From positions 141,075,349 through 141,139,348 of the forward strand of contig NC_081410.1 of the NCBI RefSeq assembly GCF_030272615.1: a DNA stretch of 64,000 bases. The letters run 5' to 3'. Origin of the DNA: Cryptomeria japonica (lineage: Eukaryota > Streptophyta > Pinopsida > Cupressales > Cupressaceae). Below the pieces are notes generated by a model, which did not search any database, was not told the DNA's origin, and saw only the letters and a list, made by a program, of their open reading frames with translations. Shown here in pieces: positions 45,100 to 54,987 of this stretch (the stretch's first letter is position 1; each line of letters opens with the position of its first letter). The translations under genes were made by a program, and so were the position numbers.

Positions 45100-45385
45100 A
45101 TCAAGGCACTTTGTGATGAACAGTGAGTACCAAGATAGAGTACTTTGTGATGAACAGGGAGTACTGAAATATGAGTAGCACTTTGTGATGAACAGGGAGT
45201 GCAAATGTGAGTAACAGTTTGTGATGAACAGGGAGTGTCACACACGTAGTACTTTGTGATGAACAGTGAGTACCACTAGGATAAATAGCAACATTTTGTG
45301 ATGAACAGTAAGTGTCACTAGAATAGATAGTCATATGCATTTAGATAAAAAGTAGCATTTTGTGAGAAACAGTGAATGCCACTAT
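45100..45385 (+). repeat. Minisatellite with core TTTGTGATGAACAG
   Basis: Seven units of roughly 35-50 bp, each with (A)CTTTGTGATGAACAGNGAGT followed by variable sequence; the last unit is changed to GTGAGAAACAG. It lies wholly within the predicted intron. Confidence 0.88.
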
Positions 45386-47343
45386 AACTGACATGATTGA
45401 GTTGTTTGACTGCAGGAGTATTTGCCGATGCTGGAGTCACGGGAGAGATTCCCGTCTACTCAGAGGTTACGACTTGAGTTGACAGCCGAGGACAGAGCCG
45501 CTATCGAAGAGATGGGTTTGAGACATATGTTGTATGTGCCTGAGTTTCGGGTGAACATGGGACTGCTGACTGCGCTAGCTGAGAGATGGCACTCTGAGAC
45601 GTGCACGTTTCATCTGCCGATGGGTGAGATGACAGTCACCCTGGAGGATGTGTACAGGATTATGAGGATACCGATCGATGGGGAGCTGATCCCATACGAT
45701 CGAGATGGCAATAGAGAGGCCCTAAGACGAGTATTCCAGGACCCTGGACTGGAGATGAGGGCAGGACACATGGCATGGGACACCATGACAACCACCGGGT
45801 TAGCATTGTCGGCAGTGATCAGAGGAGCTATTAGTGGTTTCCTGTGTCCGGACAGGGCGACACGGGGTTTGGCTATGGGCTAGGGAGGAGCACTGGAGAC
45901 GCTGGTGACACAGCATACCAGATATGCCTAGGGACCATGTGTGTTGGCCCACTTATATTATGAGCTTCATCAGTTTGTTTATCATGGGTCAGTGGGATTG
46001 GGTTGCGGAGTTACCTTGCTGCAGGTATGGGCTTACGAGCATCTGCCGGTTACCCGACCGATACACTTCAGGGGCAAAGGTTATGGACGCAGCTTTGAAC
46101 ATTTGTATGATATGATCACATCGCAGCCATGGATTGGCAGGCTAGAGCATTAGCGTCGGGTGATTGATGACATTGATGAGGTCATATGGCGACCATGTCT
46201 GGGTTGCGAGCAGTGGGAGGATGACACAGTTGAGCTTCCCTACACCTTCTGGAGCAGGCATTTGATTGCGCGGATGCCCTATGTGCTAGAGAGGCAGCTA
46301 GTAGATAGGATTGGCCGACAGTTTGGCCAGATTCAGAGGATGCCGCGAGGCTCAGGCATGTATGCCCGCATAGTGAGAGATCAGGCATAGTTTGTGCCAT
46401 TGTTGTCGTATGATCAGGCAGTGACATAGTTGGTGGAGATGATACCTCTACCCTGGGACATGTGGCCAGAGATCGAGGACGTCGGCATGGATGCCGAGTA
46501 TACAGCTTATTGGGCAGAGCATCCATTCCCATGGTTGACAGATCTAGGAGAGGCACTAGAGGGAGATGGTGGGGGAGATGATGATGATGGTGGAGGTGAT
46601 GGGGGTTGAGGCTGACGGAGGAGGAGGGGAGTAGTTGGAGAGAGGAGGGTTGCACCTTGGAGGGAGGGTGGTGAGAAGAGGCAGGCTCGGATGGTGAGGG
46701 GTCGCGGTGGATTGCCGCTATAGGTACCAGCAGCACAGGGTCCTGGATAGGTATAGGCACAGGGACAGGGACAGAGACAGGTACCAGTGCAGGTACAGGT
46801 ATAGGAACAGGGGTAGGCACCTGTACAGGGGGAGCCACAAGTAGAGGCAGAGGGGGATGACCCGGTGGATGCCAAGCTATTAGATCTGAGGGAGATCTGT
46901 CAGGGCCAGACAGATGAGATCTAGGAGCTGGAGAGGGAGAGGGATTGGCTCAAGGCGAGGCTCAAGGATACTGAGCAAGAGCGGGATCAGGCTATCCAGC
47001 GCTACACAGAGGCTAAGACAACACTGAGGGTAGGGAGACAGGCAGCAAGGATACAGGGGCAGGATACGCTTATGTCCTGTGGGCAGGAGAGGAGATAACC
47101 TACTGAAGAGACCTCTACTATGGTGCAGTGCCAGCAGATCAGTGGGCGAGGAGCTTCCATAGACCGTCGCGTACAGCGATAGCTACGGGAGGGAGCCGGA
47201 GGAGACAGGCATCGAGTGGTGGGGTTATGGGTCCTCCACCACCACCAGATAGAGGAGATAGGAGGTATGATCCTGGGGCGGGTCCTTCAGGGGCTCAAAT
47301 TCCACCGAGGCCAGGTGGCTCCGAGGGAGGGAGTTCATCATAG

Positions 47344-48110
47344 CCTTAGAGGGCTCCCTATGTATCAGTTTTGTACCATTTTTGTATTGTAGACACCTGC
47401 GGGTGCTTTTGCAGCCATATGATTTTGACATCATTTTATCATGACACTTTTGATTATATGTATGAGATGATTCATCTTTGCGGCAGCTATATGCATGTGT
47501 ACCTATGTGATGAGATGTTCTTATGATGTATGTTTTATGCTATGGATGCAAATATGTATGCAATGCAATATTTTTGTTCTTTTATGTTTTAAAATGTTAT
47601 GCCAATGCAAATGTAAATGTATGAAGTGCAGATGAATATGATAATGCAAATGATTATTGTGCTAACAGGTGTTGTGTGCAGGATGTGATGCAGTTGTGAT
47701 ATCTATATGTATGTATGAAATGCTTATATGTGGTAATGTAGGTGCAACTACATGAAATGCAAATGTTTTTGGTGTGTCATTATACTCAGTCATGTGATAG
47801 CAGGCTACACGGACTCGAGAAGGATGATGGAAGTCAATCAAAAAAGGGGGATGGAAGACAGAAGATATGAAAGTGAAAGAGCTTCTTGTGCGATATCATC
47901 ATTGAGCTTTATTATGGCAAGTAGGTTATGACAATCGAGGCATATGTTCGACCTAGAAAGTCATTGTACCTATTTGCATGGAGATAAGACAGTCACAAAC
48001 AAGGAATGCCCCAATTCACACTAGACTCACAGTGTCCTCATATCCTTGGACAAGTCATAGCATTACTAAGAGACAATCCACAGACAGAAAATACAAATAG
48101 GTGACGATAC
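47344..48110 (+). other. 3' flank of the PMD gene, copy 1
   Basis: Non-coding sequence of the duplicated unit after the PMD stop; a TATG-rich tract lies near 47500-47640. The same sequence follows copy 2 at 49163-49929. No gene on either strand. Confidence 0.6.
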
Positions 48111-49162
48111 AGGCAGCTGGTAGACAGGATTGGCCGACAGTTTGGCCGGATTCAGAGGATGTCGCGAGGCTCAGGCATGTATGCCCGCACAGTGAGAGAT
48201 CAGGCATAGTTTGGGCCGTTGCTGTCGTATGATCAGGTAGTGACACAATTGGTAGAGATGATACCTCTACCCTGGGATAGGTGGCCAGAGATCAAGGATG
48301 CCGGCATGGATGTCGAGTATACAGCTTATTGGATAGAGCATCCGTTCCCATGGTTGACAGATCTAGGAGAGGCACTGGAGGGAGATGGTGGGGGAGATGA
48401 TGATGATGGTGGAGGTGATGGGGGCCGAGGCCGACGGAGGAGGAGGGGAGTAGTTGGAGAGAGGAGGGTTGCACCTTGGAGGGAGGGTGGTGAGGAGAGG
48501 CAGGCTCGGGTGGTGAGGGGTCACGGTGGATTGCCGTTACAGATACCAGTAGCACAGGGTCCTGGATAGGTACAGACATAGGGATAGGGACAGAGATAGG
48601 TACCAGTACAGGTATAGGTACAGGCACAGGGGTAGGCACCTGTATAGGGGGAGCCACAGGTAGAGGTAGAGGGGGATGACCCGGTGGAGGCTGAGCTGTT
48701 AGATTGAGGGAGATCTGTCAGGGCCAGGCACATGAGATCCAAAAGCTGGAGAGGGAGAGGGATCGACTCAGGGCGAGGCTCAAGGATAATGAGCGAGAGC
48801 GGGATCAGGCTATCCAACGCTACACAGAGGCTGAGACAGCACTGAGGGTAGGGAGACAGGTAGCTGAGGATACAGGGACAGGATACGCTTATGTCCTGCG
48901 GGCAGGAAAGGAGATAGCCTACTGGAGAGACCTCTACTATGGTGCAGTGCCAGTAGATCAGTGGGCGAGGAGCTTCCATAGATCGTCGCATACAGCGACA
49001 GCTACGGGAGGGAGCCAGAGGAGATAGGCATCGAGTGGTGGGGTTATGGATCCTCCACCACCACCAAATAGAGGAGACAGGAGGGATGATCCTGGGGCGG
49101 GTCCTTCAGGGGCTCAGATTCCATCGAGGCTAGGTGGCTTCGAGGGAGGGAGTTCATCATAG
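48111..49162 (+). pseudogene. Second, 5'-truncated copy of the PMD 3' half
   Basis: Duplicate of 46292-47343. It lacks the start and most of the PMD domain, so it can only be a tail. It is better kept in places: the codons that are stops at 46427, 46607 and 46613 in copy 1 are CAA, CGA and CGA here. It has its own one-base deletion near 48707 (TTAGATTGAGG against TTAGATCTGAGG). The coiled coil (ELERERD-type heptads, 48704-48850) and the tail to GGSSS (stop 49160) are readable. Confidence 0.8.
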
Positions 49163-49929
49163 CCTTAGAGGGCTCCCTATGTATCAGTTTTGTACCATTT
49201 TTGTATTGTAGACACCTGCGGGTGCTTTTGTAGCCATATGATTTTGACATCATTTTAACATGACACTTTTGATTATATATATGAGATGATTCATCTTTGC
49301 GGCAGCTATATGCATGTGTACCTATGTGATGAGATGTTCTTATGATGTATGTTTTATGCAATAGATGCAAATATGTATGTAATGCAATATTTTTGTTCTT
49401 TTATGTTTTAAAATGTTATGTCAATGCAAATGTAAATGTATGAAGTGTAGATGAATATGATAATGCAAATGATTATTGTGCTAACAGGTGTTGTGTGCAG
49501 GATGTGATGCAGTTGTGATATCTATATGTATGTATGAAATGCTTATATGTGGTAATGTAGGTGCAACTACATGAAAAGCTAATGTTTTTGGTGTGTCATT
49601 ATACTCAGTCATGTGATAGCAGGCTACGTAGACTCGAGAAGGATGATGGAAGTCAATCAAGAAAGGGGGATGGAAGATAGAAGATATGAAAGTGAAAGAG
49701 CTTCTTGTGTGTTATCATCATTGAGCTTTATTATGGCAAGTAGGTTATGACAATTGAGGCATATGTTCGACCTAGAAAGTCATTGTACCTGTTTGCATGG
49801 AGGTAAGACAGTCACAAACAAGGAATGCCCCAGTTCACACTAGACTCACAGTGTCCTCATATCCTTGGACAAGTCATAGCATTACTAAGAGACAATCCAC
49901 AGACAGAAAATACAAATAGGTGACGATAC

Positions 49930-50869
49930 CCCATCCTCGCTTTTATAGTCAAAGACATCCTGGAGATAGAATCTCTAGTCAAAGACATCCCGGAAAAGAT
50001 AAAAGACATGTCACCAGAAAGATAACATCAAAAGAAAACCAAGACTCGACACCAACATCCACTGTAGTCCTCAAGTTTAGTATCTCTTGTCACTTATATA
50101 AGTCTTATTTGATTGTGGTCACAATGTTTACTTTCACAGAAAGGATAGATAGCATTGAACCATAATGTTGTCTAAGTCTGTTGAAAGATTTGATTTGTTG
50201 AAGCCCATTGTTGCTGCTGTGTCTTATCTGAAACTGACTGAATCCATGAAACTGATACCTTATTGCTGAGAAGATGAAACTTTATTGCGGATCTGTGATG
50301 CAAATGTTGCTTTATTGCAGATTGTGTGCGGATAGACTGAAGGAAGTTGGAAGAAACTATACTCCTCAAAACATGTGATGTTCTCAGTTCCACACCCATT
50401 ACTAGACGTAGGATTTGCCTTAGCCACAGATAGGATCTGGTTTATTATGGATGGAAAGGGATGAAAAGAAATGTTTATTATGAATGGCTAACCAATCTTG
50501 GGTAGATCAATTAACAAGCCATGATGGGAATGGGTAAGTTTATTATGAACGAATAGGTTGTGAGTGTGTGCAAAGTGAAATGATGAAAGAGAATCCTGAA
50601 GGAGGGAGGAGCAATGTCTCTACGCACGATGCTAGTGACCCAGTTTTCACCATGGTACTTGCCTAGGGTGCCACCAAAGTGGTTTTCACTGTTGGACGAA
50701 ATTATTTCTCTTTAATTTTTTCGATTTTTCAATGTTTTTTGTGTCACAAGGTGCCTGTTTGCCAAGTTTTCACCAAGTAACGATTTTTTTGTTTTATAAT
50801 TTATTTATTTATTTATTTTTTTGAAATTTTTGATTTTTTGTATTTTTGAAATTAGGATATTTCGAAGAG
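49930..50869. other. Gap between the antisense PMD unit and the gag-protease-integrase frame
   Basis: No credible gene. A T-rich stretch with a TTTA repeat (about 50700-50850) lies just after the minus-strand stop. It could hold 3' ends of both convergent transcripts, which is inference. Confidence 0.5.
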
Positions 50870-53848
50870 CTATGTGTAAAACCTGCGAAGGTGCATGCTG
50901 TTGATAGGATCCTCCAAAGGTTCACCTTCTGTAGTTGAGAGCTGATATGCACCAGATCCATATGCTGCTGTAATGATGTAAGGACCAAGCCAATTTGGTT
51001 CAAACTTGCCCTTCTTCTCTCTGTCTTGTTGATTTTTAGGATTTTCTCTGAGAACCAAGGCACCCACCTCAAATGTGTGAGGCTTGACTTTATGATTGTA
51101 GTTGCAATGTTCCTTGACTGAATGATGTGTAGCTTGAGTGACTGTCTTCCTTAATAAAGGAACTGAGATAGAATTACTAGTGTGTGGACTACGTAGGCCC
51201 ATATGTGTGTCACCTAAAGAAGTTTGGGCATCCTTGATAACAAAGTCCTTTGAGGAAGCTCCATTAAAGTTCCCTGATGGATCGCTAGAAGGGAAAGGAT
51301 GTGTGCAACAAGTGGATGAGTTATAAAGGCTTATGATTGTGAAAAGAAGTGAAAGTAGGATAGCATGATGGAGACTTAGGATCAACAAGTATGCTTTTTG
51401 ACTTAAAATTTTAGAGCTTTTGCCCCCAATTATTTTGATATTAGGGGAGATCAACTCTTGCTCTTTTTGCTTCATAGGATTTTTATCCTTGACTTTGATT
51501 TTTGCAGAGTTCAATAGATTTTGATTTTGATTTGGACTAAAGGACTTTTCTTTATTATTGACTTTTAGATTTTTCTTTTCAACGCTTGATTTTTGATCCC
51601 CAATGAGTGAGGGCTTTTGTGATTCTTGTTGATCCAAGTCTGGAAGTGGAGTGGTAATGGAATGAGTGGATGAAGTGGAAAAGCTATGTGAGTTATCAAG
51701 AGGGATGGCGATACGCTCAATAGATTCTTTGTTGGAACCACTCTTAGGACTATTGATATCAAGAGATTCTTGCACCACTAGAGGAGATTTGCATTTAGAC
51801 TTAGTAGCCACAACACTAGGTGGTTCACACCCAATTCCTTGACATTGAAAATTATTTGTAGATTGTTCCTGTTGACTGAATGTCTTAGGAGATAGTGGGA
51901 GTTGATCAACATGAAATATATACTCACCACATCCCAGGTCTTTAATCTTGATTTTTTCTTTCAGCTCTGATTGTTTGGATGTAGAAGCTTTCAATGATTT
52001 TGGATCCACATATGTTGATGAAGGAATAGCTTCTCGATTGACTGGAATTATTATTTCTGATCTAGGTTGTAGATTGTTGCAATATATGAATGGATTTGGA
52101 TCCGCTTTGATGGTCACTTCAACTCCATTGTGTGGAAACTTGATACATCGATGATATGTAGAAGGCACTGCGCTCATCTCATGAATCCATGGACGTCCCA
52201 AGAGTATGTTGTATGTGAGATCTAGATCAAGGACCTGAAAAAACACATCCTTTGTAACTGGCCCAACTCTGAGAGGTAAGGTGACTGTGCCTTTGGATGA
52301 ACACTCTTCATCATCATATGCTTTGATAGTAATTTTGTTTGTAGAATTCACAGCTTTGTCGGAATATCCCAATTGTTTAATAGTGCTTAATGTGCAAATG
52401 TTTAGACCTGCTCCTCCATCTATCAAGACTCTTTTTATTCGATGTTTGTGTATGAAGGCTTCAATGTGTAATGGTGCATTATGTGGCTGACTTATAGAGG
52501 CATCATCATCTTCTGTGAAAGTAAGTGAATGTGGAATGGAAAGGTATCTCACCATGGCTTGAAACTGGTCCACATTCAGATCAGTAGGAACAATAGTATC
52601 TCTCAAGATTTTGTCAAGAATGGCTTTATGTGCAGGGGATATGCGTAAAAGCTCAAGGATGGAGATGAGCGCGAGTGTCTTCCCTAACTGTTCTACAAGG
52701 TCATACTCAGGTTTGGTTGATGAAGAAGTGGTGTTTCTAGTTGGAGCACCTTGCAAAGTGATTTTGCCTCGACGGGTTGTAACATGACATTTAGAGGTAA
52801 GTTCGGAAGAAGATCCAACACCTTTTAGGACAATCCTGGGTCTCTGGGTAGAATTCTCAGACGCTTTGTCCTTGATGATAATGGTACAGACATAATTGTC
52901 CATTGAAATGTGATTAATAGTTGAATCATAATTGTAAGATGCTCTGGTATAGTTGGTTTGATCCTCTGTGACTTTATCTTTTCCCTTGTCATGTTTTGGG
53001 AATGGTTCCTTGAACATTTCATGTTCTTGATTGGATGAGTGTCCCTCAATCTCAATGTCACCTCTATCAATGAGATCTTGTATGATGTTCTTCAGTCGAT
53101 GGCAATTTCTTGTCTTATGACCCTTGCTCTTATGAAATTCACAATACTCATCATCATTCCACCAATTTGGTTTGACCTTTGGTTCATATGGCGGGAAATC
53201 TGGAATTGTGATCACCTTGTTTGCCACTAACTTCTTGAAAACTGACTCAAGCGGTTCTCCCAAGAGAGTGTATTTCCTTCGTGATCTGGAAGTTGTTTGA
53301 GTATTCACTTGATTGTTTGTAGAACTTGATCTAGAAAAAATGAATTTGGGTCGCACTGTGTTGGCATCAACAACACCATCATTGACTGTGTTCTTGTTTT
53401 TATTCCAAAATCTTGGCTTATCTTTTCCTTTAAAGTCATCTTTTTTTTCCTTGAATATCTTAATGACTCCTTGTTCAATTAGGACCTTTTCTATCGCTAA
53501 GCCTTTTTCAATGACGTCCTTGAAGGTGGACAAACAAGCTTTCCTTAGATCATAGCCAATGTCTTTGTTAACATTTTGTGTGAACATTTCTACCATTTGT
53601 TTTTGGGGAATTTCACAAGAGCATCTTCTGGCTAGATTTCTCCATCTTTGTAAAAATGATGCAAAAGATTCTCCCTCTTTTTGCTTAGTATTGCACAAAG
53701 TAGTGACTGATATGTCTGTCTCTATGTTGTAGGAGAAATGTTGAATAAATGTCTCTGCTAAGTCACCCCATGACTTAATTCTAGGTGGAAGTTGGGAGAA
53801 CCATTCCATAGCTTGATCACCTAAGCTTTGTGGGAATAATCTCATCAA
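50870..53848 (-). CDS. gag core, protease, hydrophobic segment and integrase C-terminus in one frame
   Basis: An uninterrupted 992-codon frame that continues gag (53896-54987) across one frameshift. Parts: gag core (LPPRIKSWGDLAETFIQHF, ASFLQRWRNLARRC) to about residue 130; a CEFHKSKGHKTRNCHRL knuckle-like motif near 240; and a protease with LIDGGAGLNIC near 475 (D-G-G instead of D-S/T-G) plus YNILLGRPWIHEMS near 555. Then a Ser/Lys-rich disordered linker (610-810); a hydrophobic helix AYLLILSLHHAILLSLLFTI near 820; and the integrase end (FEVGALVLRENP, KFEPNWLGPYIIT, INSMHLRRFYT). Reverse transcriptase, RNase H and the integrase core are missing without loss of frame. Start at 53848 is only the first ATG after the frameshift; the true start is at 54987. 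Confidence 0.85.
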   Translation of the reverse strand: MMRLFPQSLGDQAMEWFSQLPPRIKSWGDLAETFIQHFSYNIETDISVTTLCNTKQKEGESFASFLQRWRNLARRCSCEIPQKQMVEMFTQNVNKDIGYDLRKACLSTFKDVIEKGLAIEKVLIEQGVIKIFKEKKDDFKGKDKPRFWNKNKNTVNDGVVDANTVRPKFIFSRSSSTNNQVNTQTTSRSRRKYTLLGEPLESVFKKLVANKVITIPDFPPYEPKVKPNWWNDDEYCEFHKSKGHKTRNCHRLKNIIQDLIDRGDIEIEGHSSNQEHEMFKEPFPKHDKGKDKVTEDQTNYTRASYNYDSTINHISMDNYVCTIIIKDKASENSTQRPRIVLKGVGSSSELTSKCHVTTRRGKITLQGAPTRNTTSSSTKPEYDLVEQLGKTLALISILELLRISPAHKAILDKILRDTIVPTDLNVDQFQAMVRYLSIPHSLTFTEDDDASISQPHNAPLHIEAFIHKHRIKRVLIDGGAGLNICTLSTIKQLGYSDKAVNSTNKITIKAYDDEECSSKGTVTLPLRVGPVTKDVFFQVLDLDLTYNILLGRPWIHEMSAVPSTYHRCIKFPHNGVEVTIKADPNPFIYCNNLQPRSEIIIPVNREAIPSSTYVDPKSLKASTSKQSELKEKIKIKDLGCGEYIFHVDQLPLSPKTFSQQEQSTNNFQCQGIGCEPPSVVATKSKCKSPLVVQESLDINSPKSGSNKESIERIAIPLDNSHSFSTSSTHSITTPLPDLDQQESQKPSLIGDQKSSVEKKNLKVNNKEKSFSPNQNQNLLNSAKIKVKDKNPMKQKEQELISPNIKIIGGKSSKILSQKAYLLILSLHHAILLSLLFTIISLYNSSTCCTHPFPSSDPSGNFNGASSKDFVIKDAQTSLGDTHMGLRSPHTSNSISVPLLRKTVTQATHHSVKEHCNYNHKVKPHTFEVGALVLRENPKNQQDREKKGKFEPNWLGPYIITAAYGSGAYQLSTTEGEPLEDPINSMHLRRFYT

Positions 53849-53895
53849 ATATGTCTCTTCTGCTGCTACCTCAATGCAAGCTGTGAAAAATTGTC

Positions 53896-54987
53896 TTATG
53901 TGTGCCTTAGGATCCCCTTTTCCTCTATACTTATCAAATTTAGGCGTCCAAAGTGTGTAGGAAAAGGAGGCATTGGAATGCTCTTGTCAAATGGATAAGG
54001 ACATATGTCTCTCATTGTGTATGTTGGCTTCGGTGTATTTATGTCCTCCATTTTCTTTTGTAAGTCCCTGATTTGTTGCTCCAAATTGCTCTTAGGTGGA
54101 GATCGACTTCTTGGACCATATCCTATGTTTGAGGTACCCATTGGAGGAGGTGCATGTTGCATATATGGGTGATATTGATCATACACATGTTCATATGGAG
54201 GAGGTCTATAATGATGCTGCATATATGGAGCACTTGGTATAGATTCATGTTGAGGCACCCCATATCTATTTTGCGCATGTATACCATATTCTACAGGCAT
54301 GTCATGTTCCATTGTGTTGCCCCCAAATTTGACATGAGGTTTCCTTGTGTCCAAATTTTGAGCATGCCTTTGAATATCCAATTGCTTTGGTGGTTGTTCC
54401 TTAGCATTGGTATGTGATTGAGCATATCTGTCTACATAAGACTTCCATAATGGTCTACGAAAGTGAGTATCATATGCTTGACCATATGTATGTGGGACCT
54501 CTGGTTTTTGAAGTAAAGCTAATGGTGATTCAGGTACCATGTGTGGTCCTCTATTTCCTCCACTATTAGGTCTCCTTTGATCCATATTGGGGTGAGGTTG
54601 ATGCAAAGGTCGATTTTCCATTATTTGAGACATGTCAAAATCATGAGGTATCTTGGCTCCACTTTGTGCCATCATTTGTAAGAAGTATTGTCTATCCCTC
54701 CTCATTATTTCCTCAACCAATCGATTGAAATGGGGATTCATAATGGATTCTTCCACATCTACTGAATGTACTGAAAAGTTGTCCACATTGTCATTTTGTG
54801 TAGCATTGTTGTTTATAGTGTCCATGATCTCAACATTTGGAATGTTTCTATAGGCATCCATGTCAGGTAATGTAGTATGATCAGAATTGAAAAAGATATC
54901 GTTGTCATACTCATAAGAACTCATGTTTGCGGACTCTTGAGCCTCTTTAGTTTCTCTCCTAGATTTTTGAAGACAGGTTTCAACCAT
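53896..54987 (-). CDS. N-terminal gag of element G
   Basis: A 363-codon frame from ATG at 54987 (MVETCLQKSRRETKEAQ), the same start as the truncated copy at 41061. Acidic and Asn-rich start, then a His/Pro/Tyr/Met-rich region (PYMQHHYRPPPYEHV, YHPYMQHAPPPMG), then a short coiled coil (NLEQQIRDLQKKMEDI). Near 53960 the gag core continues in another frame (the KFDKYRGKGDP block), so the last residues of this frame are out-of-frame translation. It probably forms the N-terminal part of the G gag protein. Confidence 0.8.
   Translation of the reverse strand: MVETCLQKSRRETKEAQESANMSSYEYDNDIFFNSDHTTLPDMDAYRNIPNVEIMDTINNNATQNDNVDNFSVHSVDVEESIMNPHFNRLVEEIMRRDRQYFLQMMAQSGAKIPHDFDMSQIMENRPLHQPHPNMDQRRPNSGGNRGPHMVPESPLALLQKPEVPHTYGQAYDTHFRRPLWKSYVDRYAQSHTNAKEQPPKQLDIQRHAQNLDTRKPHVKFGGNTMEHDMPVEYGIHAQNRYGVPQHESIPSAPYMQHHYRPPPYEHVYDQYHPYMQHAPPPMGTSNIGYGPRSRSPPKSNLEQQIRDLQKKMEDINTPKPTYTMRDICPYPFDKSIPMPPFPTHFGRLNLISIEEKGILRHT

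Larger units (their letters stand above)
44679..45415 (+). other. Predicted intron of the PMD gene, rich in short repeats
   Basis: Starts GTAAGTACC and ends TGACTGCAG; phase 0, 737 bp. It contains a cluster of CGCGTCTGTG-like units (44785-44975) and then a minisatellite (45100-45385). Confidence 0.65.
44613..47343 (+). pseudogene. Plant mobile domain (PMD) gene, antisense inside element G, two exons
   Basis: Exon 1 (44613-44678) codes 22 residues (MAFTHRFDRIRRFQRPTEAV...) and ends at a GTAAGT donor. Intron 44679-45415 ends TGACTGCAG. Exon 2 opens in phase at 45416 (EYLPMLESRERFPS). Exon 2 shows the PMD signature: LTALAERWHSETCTFHLPMG, EMTVTLEDVYRIMRIPIDG, later ELPYTFWSRHLIARMPYVLE. A Gln/Gly-rich low-complexity stretch (about 46570-46860), a coiled coil (about 46890-47010) and a Pro/Gly tail ending GGSEGGSSS (stop 47341) follow. 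The frame holds stops at 45881, 45929, 46151, 46388, 46427, 46607 and 46613 and a shift near 47045. All stops fit C-to-T changes of CAG or CGA. PMD proteins occur both as host nuclear factors and in transposable elements (family knowledge); this one is carried by the retrotransposon. Confidence 0.8.
46292..49929 (+). repeat. Tandem duplication of 1,819 bp covering the 3' half of the PMD gene
   Basis: Copy 1 is 46292-48110 and copy 2 is 48111-49929. The offset is 1,819 at both ends, so there is no net length change. Copy 2 starts inside the PMD domain (RQLVDRIGRQFG) and repeats everything to the 3' flank. Confidence 0.93.

Noticed and set aside
45100-45385. CRISPR-like array
   Set aside because: Units are degenerate, spacers vary without fixed length and the context is a plant retrotransposon intron; a minisatellite explains it.
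46182-46875. Pro/Val/His-rich minus-strand ORFs (also 48292-48991)
   Set aside because: Antisense shadows of the Gln/Gly-rich stretch of the PMD gene; they follow the repeat composition and have no domain features.
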